Positions 22,664 through 34,481 are shown, counted from the first letter of the stretch. The stretch: 64,000 bases of DNA from Corynebacterium lactis (GCF_900519355.1 NZ_ULHE01000004.1:1-64000); one strand, 5' to 3'. The notes: a model not told the origin generated them from the sequence alone. Translations and numbers: made by a program.

Positions 22664-25492
22664 GTACTCGCCGGTGTGAGAGCCCTCGAAGGCCGCAACA
22701 TCCTCGGGGGTCCCCTCCACCACGACGGTGCCGCCGCCCGAGCCGCCTTCCGGCCCCATGTCGATGACCCAGTCCGCGGACTTGATCACATCGAGGTTGT
22801 GCTCGATGACGATGACGGTGTTGCCCTTATCCACAAGGCCCTGGAGCACCAGCATCAGCTTGCGGATATCCTCGAAGTGTAGGCCCGTGGTCGGCTCATC
22901 CAAGATGTAGACGGTCCGACCATTGGAGCGCTTCTGCAGCTCGGACGCGAGCTTCACGCGCTGGGCCTCGCCGCCGGACAGCGTGGTCGCCGACTGGCCA
23001 AGACGGACGTAGCCGAGGCGACGTCGACAAGCGTGTTGAGGTAGCGGGCGATCGACTGAATGGGCTCGAAAAACTCGGCCGCCTCGGAGATGGGCATGTC
23101 GAGCACCTCGGAGATGGTCTTGCCCTTGTACTTGACCTCCAGCGTTTCGCGGTTGTAGCGCGCTCCGTGGCAGACCTCGCAGGGGACGTAGACGTCCGGC
23201 AGGAAGTTCATCTCGATCTTGATGGTGCCATCGCCCTTACACGCCTCGCAGCGGCCGCCCTTGACGTTGAAGCTAAAGCGCCCGGCCTTGTAGCCGCGGA
23301 CCTTCGCCTCCTGCGTCTCTGCGAAAAGGTTGCGGATCTTGTCGAAGACGCCGGTGTACGTCGCCGGATTCGAGCGCGGGGTGCGACCGATCGGCGACTG
23401 GTCGACCTGCACCAGCTTGTCCAGCTGATCCAGCCCCTCGACGCGGCTGTGTCGCCCCGGGACCTGCCGGGCGCCGTTCAACTCATTACCCATCACCTTC
23501 GCCAGGATCTCGTTGACCAGGGTGGACTTGCCCGACCCGGACACGCCCGTGACGCAGGTGAGCACGCCCAGCGGGAACTTCACATCAATCTTCTTGAGGT
23601 TATTCTCGCGGGCACCGCGGACCGTGACCATGCGGGACTTGTCCACCGGGCGGCGCGACTCCGGCACCGCCAGCTGCCGGCGCCCCGACAGGTAGGCACC
23701 GGTTAGGGACTCCTCGACGTCGACAATTCCGCCGGGCTCGCCCTGGTAGACGATGCGCCCGCCGTACTCGCCGCCTTCGGCCCGATGTCGACCAGCCAGT
23801 CGGCCTCGCGGATGGTGTCCTCATCGTGTTCGACGACGATCAGGGTGTTGCCGAGGTCGCGGAGGTTCTTCAACGTCTTAATCAGGCGATTGTTGTCGCG
23901 CTGGTGCAGGCCGATGGAGGGCTCGTCCAACACGTAGAGCACGCCCGCCAGGCCGGAGCCGATCTGCGTGGCCAGGCGGATGCGCTGCGCCTCGCCGCCG
24001 GAGAGGGTCCCGGCCGAACGGGACAGAGACAGGTAATCCAGCCCGACGTCCAGCAGGAACTGCAGGCGCGCCTGCACCTCGCGAAGGACGCGGCCCGCGA
24101 TCATCTCCTCGCGGCGCCCAGCTTCAGGGAATTGAGGAAACGCGAGCCGTCGCGCACCGAGAGCTCGGTGAGTTCCGCGATGTTCTTCTCCCCCTGGTCC
24201 GCCGTGTCGAGCGTGACTGACAGGATCTCAGGGCGCAGTCGCGCGCCGTTGCAGGCGGGGCACGGTACCTCGCGCATGTAGCCCTGGAAGCGATCCTTCT
24301 GGGACTCGCTCTCGGCCTGCGAGAGCTTGCGCTGCAGGTAGGGCATGACGCCCTCAAACGCGGCGGTGTACTGGCGGGTGCGCCCGTAGCGGTTGCGGTA
24401 GCGCACCGTCACCTTGTGGCTCGAGCCGTGCAGCAGCGCCTTGCGCTGCGGAGCAGTCAGCTCCTCGAAGGGAACGGTCGGATCGAAGCCCATCTCTGTG
24501 CCGAGCCCCTCGACCAGCTTCTCGAAGTACTTCTTGTTCAGCGTCTGGCGCCACGGCGCAATCGCCTCGATCGCGGGCATGGACGGGTCCGGCACGACCA
24601 GGTCGGGATCGACCTCGAGCTTCGTGCCGATGCCGTCGCACTCCGGGCAGGCGCCGTACGGAGAGTTGAAGGAAAACGAGCGGGGTTCTAGCTCGTCGAT
24701 GGCAATGCGGTGTCCGTTCGGGCACGCCATCTTCTCCGAGAAGCGCTGACTGCGCCGCGGGTCCGCCTCGTCGAGGCCCACCGCATCGATGACAACGACG
24801 CCGTCGGCAAGCCCGAGTGCGGTCTCCACGGAGTCGGTCAGGCGGCGCTTCTGCGAGTCCTTGACCTGCAGGCGGTCGACGACCACGTCGATGTCGTGCT
24901 TGACCTGCTTCTTCAGCTTCGGCGGGTCAGTCAGGCGGTGCATCTCCCCGTCGACGATGATGCGGGCGTAGCCCTCGGAGGCCAAGCGCTCGAAAAGGTC
25001 CACGAACTCGCCCTTGCGGGTCCGCACGACGGGCGCGAGGACCTGGAACTTCGTGCCCTCCGGCAGCTCCATGACCTGGTCGACGATCTGCTGCGGCGTC
25101 TGTGAGGAAATCACCGCCCCGCACTCCGGGCAGTGCGGCGTGCCGGTGCGCGCGTAGAGAAGACGCAGGTAGTCGTACACCTCGGTGATCGTGCCGACGG
25201 TCGAGCGCGGGTTGCGGTTCGTCGACTTCTGATCGATGGATACCGCGGGTGAGAGCCCCTCGATCATCTCGACATCGGGCTTTTCCATCTGGCCCAGGAA
25301 CATACGCGCGTAGGAGCTGAGCGACTCCACGTAGCGCCGCTGCCCCTCCGCAAAAATGGTGTCAAAGGCAAGGGACGACTTGCCCGATCCGGACAGGCCG
25401 GTGAACACCACCATCTTGTCCCTGGGCAAATCAATGTCGACGCCCTGCAGATTGTGCTCGCGGGCGCCCCTGACCACTAGCCGTTCAGCCAC
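22643..25492 (-). pseudogene. uvrA: excinuclease ABC subunit A, interrupted by three 1-nt deletions
   Basis: UvrA is the damage-sensing ATPase of nucleotide excision repair. All parts are present in order: Walker [10 protein letters not shown], the CPECG and CPACNGAR zinc-binding pieces, ABC signature [11 protein letters not shown], the second Walker [10 protein letters not shown], zinc finger CEACKGDG...CEVC, and the C-terminal [13 protein letters not shown]. The frame is lost at about 24111-24116, 23770-23775 and 23018-23021. Restoring one base at each gives a continuous 950-residue protein, the normal length, with [24 protein letters not shown] and VDVGLGYVRLG across the joins. GTG 25492 matches the usual UvrA start. 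Sequencing error or real decay cannot be separated here. Confidence 0.95.
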
Positions 25493-25627
25493 AGTGGAAT
25501 ACCTCAATTTCGTCGGAAATCAACTCCCGGCAAGTCTACCGCCAACACCGACCTGTTCGCACAAGTGTTCATAAATTTTCGCTGAAAGACTCGAATCCTC
25601 CGACGCGCGTCGCTACCCTTGGGCGCT

Positions 25628-26350
25628 ATGACGGCAGAAATCGCAATGAGCGACTACAGCAACAATCCCACTCGAGGCGGTGTCGAGGAGATTCGCTTCG
25701 GCAACGTGGGCATCTTCAAAACCTCGGTCGGCGAGATGGACAACAACGTCTACCTCCTCGTCGACCGCCGAGCCCCGGAGAAGTCCCTGCTTATCGACGC
25801 CGCCAATGACGCCGAACATCTCAAGGCGCTCATCGCCGCGACTGGGGCAACGGTGACCACGATTGTCACCACGCACTCCCACGGCGATCACATCGTCGCG
25901 CTGCCCGCCCTGCTGGAATCCACCGGCGCCCGCCACCTCACCTCCGAGCTCGACGCCGTGGATATCCCCGTCCCGGCCGACGCTCTCTACGGTGACGGCG
26001 GCACCATCGAGTTCGGCGCCGGCATCGCCCTGCGCACCTTCCTTCTGCGCGGACACACCAAGGGCGGCCTCTGCCTGGACCTCTCCGCCGCTGAGGCCGG
26101 GGCCGACTCCGCAACCTCGCTTGCCGACGACTCCCCCTCGCATCACCTCTTCGTCGGCGACAGCCTTTTCCCGGGAGGAGTCGGAGGGACCAACAATGAT
26201 GCGGATTTCCAACGCCTCTTGGGAGACGTCGTCAAGCGCGTCTTCGAGGTCTACCCGGGCGATGCGGTGGTCCACCCCGGACATGGCAAGGACACGACAG
26301 TCGGGGCGGAAAGGCCGCACGTTGATCAGTGGCGGGAACGGGGCTGGTAG
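25628..26350 (+). CDS. metallo-beta-lactamase-fold hydrolase
   Basis: A 240-residue MBL-fold protein. The metal motif THSHGDH (about residues 82-88), LRGHTKGGLCLD (third His), HLFVGDSLFPGG (bridging Asp) and VVHPGHGKDT (final His) are all present, so it should bind two metals. The glyoxalase II-like layout suggests a thioester or similar hydrolase, but the substrate is unknown. ATG 25628 follows TACCCT by 8 nt and has no Shine-Dalgarno. It is divergent from uvrA, a conserved neighbourhood in corynebacteria. Confidence 0.88.
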   Translation: MTAEIAMSDYSNNPTRGGVEEIRFGNVGIFKTSVGEMDNNVYLLVDRRAPEKSLLIDAANDAEHLKALIAATGATVTTIVTTHSHGDHIVALPALLESTGARHLTSELDAVDIPVPADALYGDGGTIEFGAGIALRTFLLRGHTKGGLCLDLSAAEAGADSATSLADDSPSHHLFVGDSLFPGGVGGTNNDADFQRLLGDVVKRVFEVYPGDAVVHPGHGKDTTVGAERPHVDQWRERGW

Positions 26351-26465
26351 AGCGCCAATTTTCGGAGCATCGGCGTTCGCGCTCGGCGAAAAGCGGGCGC
26401 GCGGGTCCGCTCGGGTGCGTAGGATTGGCAGAGATAGCTACAGGACGACTGAGGAGTTGTAATAG

Positions 26466-27380
26466 ATGATTCGCAAGTTTGCACGTCCCATGCTGGCCTC
26501 CGTGTTCGTCGCCGATGGCGTCGATACCCTGATTAACCAGCAGGACCACCAGGAAGGTGCGCGCGAGCTCATTGCACGTGTTCGCTCCGTCACTCCGAAC
26601 CAGTACAACCAGTTCGTCCCCCAGAACGAAAAGGTGCTGGTCCAGGTCGTAGCCGGCACCAAGGTCGCGGCGGGTTCCCTCTACGCGCTGGGCAAGTCCC
26701 CGCGCCTGGCAGCGGCCGCGCTGGTCGCCGCACAGATCCCGACGATGCTGGCCCGCCACGCATTCTGGGAGACCCAGGAGCCGAAGGAAAAGCAGGCTCG
26801 TCGCACCGGTTTCCTGACCGACATCGGGCTGCTCGGCGGCCTCTTCCTCGCCACCGCTGATACCGCGGGCAAGCCGGGCCTGGCCTGGCGCGCGGAGAAG
26901 GCCGGCGAGAAGCTGAACAAGCAGGTCCAGGCCGCACTCCCGACCCGCTCGGAGGCCGAGAAGCGCACCGAGCAGGTCACCGCAGCACTGCGCGACAAGG
27001 GCGAGAGCCTCAAGGAGTCCGGTGCGGCACTGGGCGCGAGCCTGGCTGACGGTGCGACCGTGGCCCGCGAGCGCGCCACCGAGGCCGCGACCGACGCGAA
27101 GGCCTATGTCGAGGACAACAAGGACTCCTGGTTCGACCAGGTCTCGGACGCCTTCGACACCGCAAAGTCCTATGTGGAAGACAACTTCGAGGCAGCCAAG
27201 TCCTACGTCGACGACAACAAGGACGACTGGTGGGACAAGGCCAACGACCTGGTCGAAGACGCTACCGAGTACGCCTCCGGCCTCGCCTCCGACCTCACCA
27301 AGGACGCGAAGAAGCAGCGCAAGATCTTCGGCAAGCGCGCCGACAAGGCCGCGAAGAAGGCGCTGAAGAAGGTCAAGTAA
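26466..27380 (+). CDS. DoxX-like membrane protein with repetitive charged C-terminal tail
   Basis: Residues 1-145 look like a DoxX domain: MIRKFARPMLASVFVADGVD, then hydrophobic segments around VQVVAGTKVAAGSLYALG, LAAAALVAAQIP and LTDIGLLGGLFLA. After about residue 150 the protein is a long charged, helix-prone tail with the repeated unit AK(A/S)YV(E/D)DN at about 216, 236 and 247, and a lysine-rich end (KKALKKVK). DoxX proteins are quinone-linked membrane proteins. The tail resembles amphipathic LEA/apolipoprotein-like helices and may bind membrane or cell envelope. ATG 26466 follows a GAGGAG Shine-Dalgarno-like stretch. Confidence 0.8.
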   Translation: MIRKFARPMLASVFVADGVDTLINQQDHQEGARELIARVRSVTPNQYNQFVPQNEKVLVQVVAGTKVAAGSLYALGKSPRLAAAALVAAQIPTMLARHAFWETQEPKEKQARRTGFLTDIGLLGGLFLATADTAGKPGLAWRAEKAGEKLNKQVQAALPTRSEAEKRTEQVTAALRDKGESLKESGAALGASLADGATVARERATEAATDAKAYVEDNKDSWFDQVSDAFDTAKSYVEDNFEAAKSYVDDNKDDWWDKANDLVEDATEYASGLASDLTKDAKKQRKIFGKRADKAAKKALKKVK

Positions 27381-27442
27381 CGCCCCGGCTGCCTGCACCG
27401 GGCCCGCCTCACAGGAGAGCCCCGCAATAGGCGCTAAGCTAG

Positions 27443-27490
27443 AACGCCCCCACGCTCACCGGCGTGCGGGGCGTTTGCCTTTTGATTTTT
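27443..27490 (+). terminator. terminator/attenuator between the DoxX-like gene and helD
   Basis: The stem AACGCCCC / GGGGCGTT, extended inward by ACG/CGT, is followed by TGCCTTTTGATTTTT. It sits 63 nt after the DoxX-like stop and ends just before the helD Shine-Dalgarno. It could therefore end the upstream transcript or, if the promoter is at about 27400-27440, attenuate helD. Confidence 0.75.
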
Positions 27491-27502
27491 CAGGAGAATA
27501 GT

Positions 27503-29929
27503 TTGCCGACGCGTGATACCGCGCACAGCACCAGCGAGCCCGCAGCCGACGAGGCTTTGACTAACGAGGTCATGAACAACGAGGTGTTGGCCAGCGAGCA
27601 GGAATACCTAGACCTGGCCTTTTCTTTCCTCGACGCCACCCGCGTCCGGGACCAGGAGAGCCTGCGCCGCGTCATGCTCCTGGACGATCCGGACCCGCAG
27701 GCCCGCGTGGAGCGCGAGGTCGAATACCACCGACTCCAGGCGAACCTCGACCGCTACCGCACCGCCGAGATCGGCCTGGTATTCGGCCGTATCGACATCG
27801 AGGACGACAATCCCGATAACCCCGTTGCGGAGGCCGGCCCCGGTGCGGGCGTCGATAAGCGATACATCGGTCGCATGGGACTGTCGGACGCGGAGGACAA
27901 CTACCGCACGGTGATCATGGACTGGCGTGCCGACGGCGCCCGCCCCTTCTACCTGGCCACCACGGCGCAGCCCGAGGGGGTCAGCCTGCGGCGACACCTG
28001 CGCACCCGCGGCCGCACCGTTCGCGCGGTCGACGACGAGTGGCTGGACACGAGCCTGCGCTCCGACGTGGGCGACGCGCCCAGTACCCCTGCCGCGCGCG
28101 GCACCGACGACATCAGCACGGGCGTCGGCGGCGAGTCCGTGCTGAGGGAGGTGCTGGGGTCCGCGCGCACCGGGCACATGCGCGGCATCGTGGAGACGAT
28201 CCAGCGCGAGCAGGACCTCATCATCCGCGACGCCACCCGCGGCACCCTCGTGGTCCAGGGCGGACCCGGCACGGGAAAGACGGCCGTGGCGCTGCACCGT
28301 GTCGCGTGGCTGCTCTACACCTACCGCGACCAGCTGGCGAAGACGGGCGTGCTCATCATCGGGCCGAACACCACGTTCCTGGACTACATCTCCCGCGTCC
28401 TGCCCAGCCTCGGCGAGACCGGCGTGGTCCTGACCACCATCGGCGACCTCTACCCCGGCGTGCGCGCCAGCGAGCGTATCGAGCCTCTGGTCACGCAGGA
28501 GGTCAAGGGCTCGGCCGAGATGGTCGGCATCCTGAAGGAGGCCGTACGCGCCTACCAGCTCGTCCCCGACGAGGACATCGAGGTCCGCGTCGACAACATC
28601 TCCCTTCAGGTGCGGGCCCGCGACGTGAAGGCCTCCCGCACCAAGGCCCGCCGCACCCGCAAGCCGCACAACGCCGGCCGCGCCATCTTCCGCGAGCACA
28701 TGCTCGACCTGCTGTCCGCCCAGTTGGCGCACCGCATTGGCGCGGACCCGCTGGGCGGTGAGAACCTCCTGTCCACCACCGACATCGCCGACCTGCGCGA
28801 AGAGCTTGCCGACGATCCCACGGTCGCGGGCGTCTTCGACCGGCTCTGGCCGGTGCTGGAGCCCGAGGCAGTCCTGGAGGACTTCCTCCGAGACGCCGAC
28901 GCCATCGCGGTCGCGGCGTCCGACTACGACGACCTGACCCGCTCCGCCCTGCTCCGCGGGCAGGACTGGCCACTCGGCGAATTCTCGGAGGCCGACGCTC
29001 CCCTGCTCGACGAGCTGGCGGAGCTGCTCGGACCGGCCCACGCGGCGGACGTCGACAGCGAGGAGTGGGAGGCCCGCGTCGCCGAGGCGCAGGACGCCCT
29101 GGACACGCTGTCCAGCTCCGCCTCGCAGGATCTCGACGACGGCTTCGAGGCCGAGATCCTCTCCGCTTACGACGTCATCGATGCCGAGGCCCTGGCGGAG
29201 CGCCACCGCGAGCGCGACCTGCGTTCCACCGCTGACCGCGCCGCCGAGGACCGAACCTGGGCCTACGGCCACGTCATCGTCGACGAGGCCCAGGAGCTCT
29301 CCGCGATGGCGTGGAGAATGATCCGCAGGCGCAGCCCGAACGGCTGGATGACGCTGGTGGGCGACGTCGCCCAGACTGGATCTCCCGCCGGTGCCGAGGC
29401 GTGGGGCGACGTTTTGGAGCCGATCGTCGGCAAGCGGTGGAGGCTGCACGAGCTGAGTGTGAACTACCGGACACCGCAGGAGATTATGGACGTGGCGGCG
29501 ACGCTGCTGCCGCACATCGCGCCAGACCTGCAGCCGCCGCGGTCGATTCGGTCGGTCGGACGCGGCCCGGTGGTCGTCGGCTCGCTGAGGGAGGCGAAGG
29601 CGCTCGTAGAGGGCGCCTCGGAGGCCGGGCGCCTGTGGGCGATCATCGCGCCGACCGCGCAGCTCGATGAGGTACGTGGCGAGGCCGGCAGGCTGTGGGG
29701 TGCGGCGGACACCGCTTCCGCACCGCTGGCCACCCCGCGGGTCTACGACATCTCGCAGGCCAAGGGCCTGGAGTTCGACGAGGTCATCGTCGTCAATCCG
29801 GACGAGATTGCCGGCTCCTCACCGCAGGGGCTCCAGGACCTCTACGTGGCATTGACACGCGCGACGCAGGGGCTCACCATCGTGCAGCGGGAGCCGCTGT
29901 ACTGGCTTGAGGTTGAGCGGCCGGAGTAG
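27503..29929 (+). CDS. HelD/HelR-type superfamily 1 helicase (RNA polymerase recycling factor)
   Basis: An 808-residue SF1 ATPase. The N-terminal ~200 residues include a coiled-coil arm (EYLDLAFSFLDATRVRDQESL, VEREVEYHRLQANLDRY). The Walker A motif GGPGTGKTAVALHR is near residue 250, motif II VIVDEAQELS near 592, motif III GDVAQTGS near 627, and the C-terminal VYDISQAKGLEFDEV and YVALTRATQ motifs are present. This is the layout of HelD, which pries stalled RNA polymerase from DNA. Actinobacterial members (HelR) can also displace rifampicin. TTG 27503 lies 7 nt after AGGAG. Confidence 0.88.
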   Translation: MPTRDTAHSTSEPAADEALTNEVMNNEVLASEQEYLDLAFSFLDATRVRDQESLRRVMLLDDPDPQARVEREVEYHRLQANLDRYRTAEIGLVFGRIDIEDDNPDNPVAEAGPGAGVDKRYIGRMGLSDAEDNYRTVIMDWRADGARPFYLATTAQPEGVSLRRHLRTRGRTVRAVDDEWLDTSLRSDVGDAPSTPAARGTDDISTGVGGESVLREVLGSARTGHMRGIVETIQREQDLIIRDATRGTLVVQGGPGTGKTAVALHRVAWLLYTYRDQLAKTGVLIIGPNTTFLDYISRVLPSLGETGVVLTTIGDLYPGVRASERIEPLVTQEVKGSAEMVGILKEAVRAYQLVPDEDIEVRVDNISLQVRARDVKASRTKARRTRKPHNAGRAIFREHMLDLLSAQLAHRIGADPLGGENLLSTTDIADLREELADDPTVAGVFDRLWPVLEPEAVLEDFLRDADAIAVAASDYDDLTRSALLRGQDWPLGEFSEADAPLLDELAELLGPAHAADVDSEEWEARVAEAQDALDTLSSSASQDLDDGFEAEILSAYDVIDAEALAERHRERDLRSTADRAAEDRTWAYGHVIVDEAQELSAMAWRMIRRRSPNGWMTLVGDVAQTGSPAGAEAWGDVLEPIVGKRWRLHELSVNYRTPQEIMDVAATLLPHIAPDLQPPRSIRSVGRGPVVVGSLREAKALVEGASEAGRLWAIIAPTAQLDEVRGEAGRLWGAADTASAPLATPRVYDISQAKGLEFDEVIVVNPDEIAGSSPQGLQDLYVALTRATQGLTIVQREPLYWLEVERPE

Positions 29930-29963
29930 CAGGTAGCCAAGGGTTTTGTGGCCACGCGAAAAA

Positions 29964-30024
29964 ACCGGCCCCTGGACGGTCGCGGTGACGGGGAAACGCC
30001 CCGCCGCGACCCCCAGGGGCCGGT
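29964..30024. terminator. bidirectional terminator between helD and universal stress gene
   Basis: A perfect 12-bp stem (ACCGGCCCCTGG / CCAGGGGCCGGT) has a loop containing a smaller GC hairpin. On the minus strand TTTTTT follows, and on the plus strand GTTGTT. It lies between two convergent genes and can serve both. Confidence 0.85.
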
Positions 30025-30050
30025 GTTGTTCACGCCTTGCGGCTCGCGCC

Positions 30051-30491
30051 TTAGTTCACGGTGTGAACGATCATGACGTCACAGTCGGACTGGCGAGCGA
30101 CGTCCGCCGGGACCGAGCCGAGCAGGCGGCCGGTCAGCGAGTTAATGCCGCGGTTACCCACAATGAGCAGGTCAGCGCGGTGATCAGTAACGAGAGACAT
30201 CAGAGCCTCCACCGGCGAGCCAGAGCGGACCTCGGTCTCGACCTTGGTGGCGCCCACAGCCTCGGCCGCTGCCTTGGCAGCTGCGAGGTTCTTCTCAGCC
30301 GGATCGTCACCGAGGACCTGGACCGAATCCTGGCGCAGGGTCTTCGAAGCGTCCTCAGCAGTCTCGTAGTAAGCGCAGCCGATAACCAGAGTGGCATCGA
30401 AGGCAGCCGCGATCGACGCCGCGCGCTCTACAGCAAGCAGGGAAGACTTGGAACCGTCGGTGCCTACAACAATGGTCTTGTAATCGCTCAT
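30051..30491 (-). CDS. universal stress protein (UspA family)
   Basis: A 146-residue single-domain Usp protein. It has the N-terminal VVGTDGSKSS and the ATP-binding GNRGINSLTGRLLGSVPADV motif (G-2X-G-9X-G-S/T type). It is probably an ATP-binding stress protein of the cytoplasm; its partner is unknown. It lies 57 nt downstream of uvrB on the same strand and before a bidirectional terminator. Confidence 0.92.
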   Translation of the reverse strand: MSDYKTIVVGTDGSKSSLLAVERAASIAAAFDATLVIGCAYYETAEDASKTLRQDSVQVLGDDPAEKNLAAAKAAAEAVGATKVETEVRSGSPVEALMSLVTDHRADLLIVGNRGINSLTGRLLGSVPADVARQSDCDVMIVHTVN

Positions 30492-30548
30492 ACTTCGTCC
30501 CTTACAGTTGATTTTTTACCGTTGCGATGTCCACAAGAGTAGCAAAAA

Positions 30549-32714
<2,166 letters not shown>

Positions 32715-32800
32715 AGCCCCTAGCGTAGTGGCTTGGGGACTGATGGGTTAGCGCTAGACGCGTCGGTCTGAGGGCTGTTGCGGGCTGTTGCGGGCGAATC

Positions 32801-32866
32801 CGGGCTTGCACTGAACCAACTCGGAAAAAATGCAGATTTTTCGGATCCTGGTTCAGTGCAGGCCCG
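32801..32866. repeat. 66-bp inverted repeat in the uvrB upstream region
   Basis: 18-bp arms (32801-32818 and 32849-32866, TGCACTGAACCA at the core) with one mismatch surround a 30-nt AT-rich centre with its own AAAAA/TTTTT pairing. A direct repeat GGGCTGTTGC occurs twice just before it (32772-32791). It lies between the divergent uvrB and the AbiEi-like gene, so it is not an ordinary terminator. Confidence 0.65.
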
Positions 32867-32977
32867 GATGGCCTCGCGAATCGTCGATATCCACAGCCTG
32901 GAAAGCATCCACAGATGCTGCCCCTTGGCCCATCTCCCAAAAGCGTTGACGCGAACGTGTCCGATACCGTCCGCCCC

Positions 32978-33844
32978 ATGACCTACTTCACAACCGCTGA
33001 TCTAGAGCAACGGGGCATCGGGGAACATCGCAGGCAGAGGCTGGTACGCGAGGGAAAAATATTTCGCCTAATCCGAGGTCTCTATGTGGACAAGCCCACT
33101 CCGGGTGCCGTCGCCGACGCCGTGGTTCACCACTACGCGGGCAGCGTAATCAGCGGTCTGACTGCCGCGCAGCTGCACCTCGACGTGCCCCTCACGCTGC
33201 CGATTGAGGCAGAAGGCCGAACGAGCGCGAGCACCGAGACTTTCTCTATCTCGCACAGCCGACTCCCCTCCCGCACGACGATCCGCGGGCTCCCAGTGGT
33301 CGAGGCGCTCTGGGCCGCGCGCGGGGCGCCCGCTTTCGCCATGCAAGTTCTAGAGAACCACTATTCCGGGAGGAACGCACGCGAACGACTCGAAGCAGAC
33401 ATGAAGCGGATGGGAAAGGTCCCTTCCTGGCTGCGGGACACGATCAAGAAAACACCTATCGGGTCGGCCAGCAACCTAGAACGCCGCGTTGCGCGGCCTC
33501 TGCTCGAGCGCGGCTATCACGTGGAGCTAAACCGCAATATCGGCCCCTACTGCTTCGACATCGTCCTGCCACAGTGGAGAATCGCCATCGAAATCGACTC
33601 GGAGAGGTACCACCTCAACCCCGATTCATTCATCTCCGACCGCTGGAAGGGCAACTCCGGCGCGATTCACGGCTGGATCATCCTGCGTTTCACCGATACC
33701 TGCGTGACCTTGAACCTCAAGGAAGTGCTCACCGAAATCGAGCAGGCCATCGCGTGGGTGAAACGCCGCCGGCCACGCCACGACTATAAGCCCGGGTTCC
33801 CCGCCGCCCAGCAAGTATGGACGTGGAACCGGACCGTCGGGTAG
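32978..33844 (+). CDS. AbiEi-like N-terminal domain fused to DUF559/Vsr-like nuclease fold
   Basis: Residues 1-60 resemble the AbiEi/type IV antitoxin winged helix: FTTADLEQRGIGEHRRQRLVREGKIFRLIRGLYV. The C-terminal third (about 160-255) resembles DUF559/very-short-patch-repair endonucleases: LLERGYHVELNRNIGPYCFD followed by WRIAIEIDSERYH, giving the D...ExD pattern of a PD-(D/E)XK site. No AbiEii toxin partner is adjacent. Such orphan fusions are common in actinobacteria and their role is not established. ATG 32978 is preceded by TACCGT at 7 nt; longer in-frame starts look like intergenic sequence. Confidence 0.75.
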   Translation: MTYFTTADLEQRGIGEHRRQRLVREGKIFRLIRGLYVDKPTPGAVADAVVHHYAGSVISGLTAAQLHLDVPLTLPIEAEGRTSASTETFSISHSRLPSRTTIRGLPVVEALWAARGAPAFAMQVLENHYSGRNARERLEADMKRMGKVPSWLRDTIKKTPIGSASNLERRVARPLLERGYHVELNRNIGPYCFDIVLPQWRIAIEIDSERYHLNPDSFISDRWKGNSGAIHGWIILRFTDTCVTLNLKEVLTEIEQAIAWVKRRRPRHDYKPGFPAAQQVWTWNRTVG

Positions 33845-33917
33845 GAGGGCCAGCAAAGGAGCACTTTCTACTCACCGGCAGCACGCTACTTCACACTTGT
33901 CGAGCCCTGGTGAGCAG

Positions 33918-34481
33918 CTAGCGCTCCTCCACCCTCTTCAATCGCGACACGAGGTGGTTTTCCATTTGCTTGCCGACGGCCGCCATCCCAAAGGAGTTGG
34001 TGAGAACGCCGTCCGCCAATTCCAGCACCAGTGAACGCTGGGTCTCGTCGACGGTCTTGGCCGTATCCGTATTAGTCACCGAGCGGCTGATGGCGTCGAT
34101 GCGCAGTTCCGTCTCGGTGCGGGTGATGGTGCCGTAGAGGACCTCGGCCTGCCCGGTGGCCTGGGCCATAATCACCTCGACCTTGCCCTCGCCCACCGAG
34201 CGGATGAAGCCGAGCTCCATGTGCTGCGGCTGCCCCTCCGGCGTCGCGGAGCGGTTTTCCATGCGGACGAAGGGCTTGCCGGGCAGCGGGGTCAGGGAGA
34301 CGGTCTCCAGGTAGTCGAAGTCTTTAATCGTCGAATACTTGCCGTGGCCGGAGCCCTTCCAGGTGCCGAGGAGGTCGGCCAGCGGCTCCAGAGCCGGGTG
34401 CAGCGAGGGCGCGCCGTTCGCGGCCGGAGCAGCCGAAGCAGCAGAATGTTCGAAATTGGGCTGGTTCGTCGATGCGTTCAT
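33918..34481 (-). CDS. nitrobindin-like heme-binding beta-barrel protein (DUF1794/FABP-like)
   Basis: A 187-residue protein with a disordered N-terminal ~30 residues and a ten-strand barrel. The nitrobindin motif GTWKGSGHGKYSTI is at about residues 39-52, and the C-terminal KQMENHLVSRLKRV carries the His expected to ligate heme. Family members bind ferric heme and isomerise peroxynitrite to nitrate, so a role against reactive nitrogen is likely. It is a single gene facing away from the lipoprotein gene. Confidence 0.85.
   Translation of the reverse strand: MNASTNQPNFEHSAASAAPAANGAPSLHPALEPLADLLGTWKGSGHGKYSTIKDFDYLETVSLTPLPGKPFVRMENRSATPEGQPQHMELGFIRSVGEGKVEVIMAQATGQAEVLYGTITRTETELRIDAISRSVTNTDTAKTVDETQRSLVLELADGVLTNSFGMAAVGKQMENHLVSRLKRVEER

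Noticed and set aside
25508-25627. LexA/SOS box between uvrA and the MBL gene
   Set aside because: Two GTTC-containing sites occur but in the same orientation, so they do not form the GAAC-N4-GTTC palindrome.
27608-29515. Long minus-strand open frame opposite the HelD-type gene
   Set aside because: Antisense shadow without motif; the plus-strand helicase motifs are complete.
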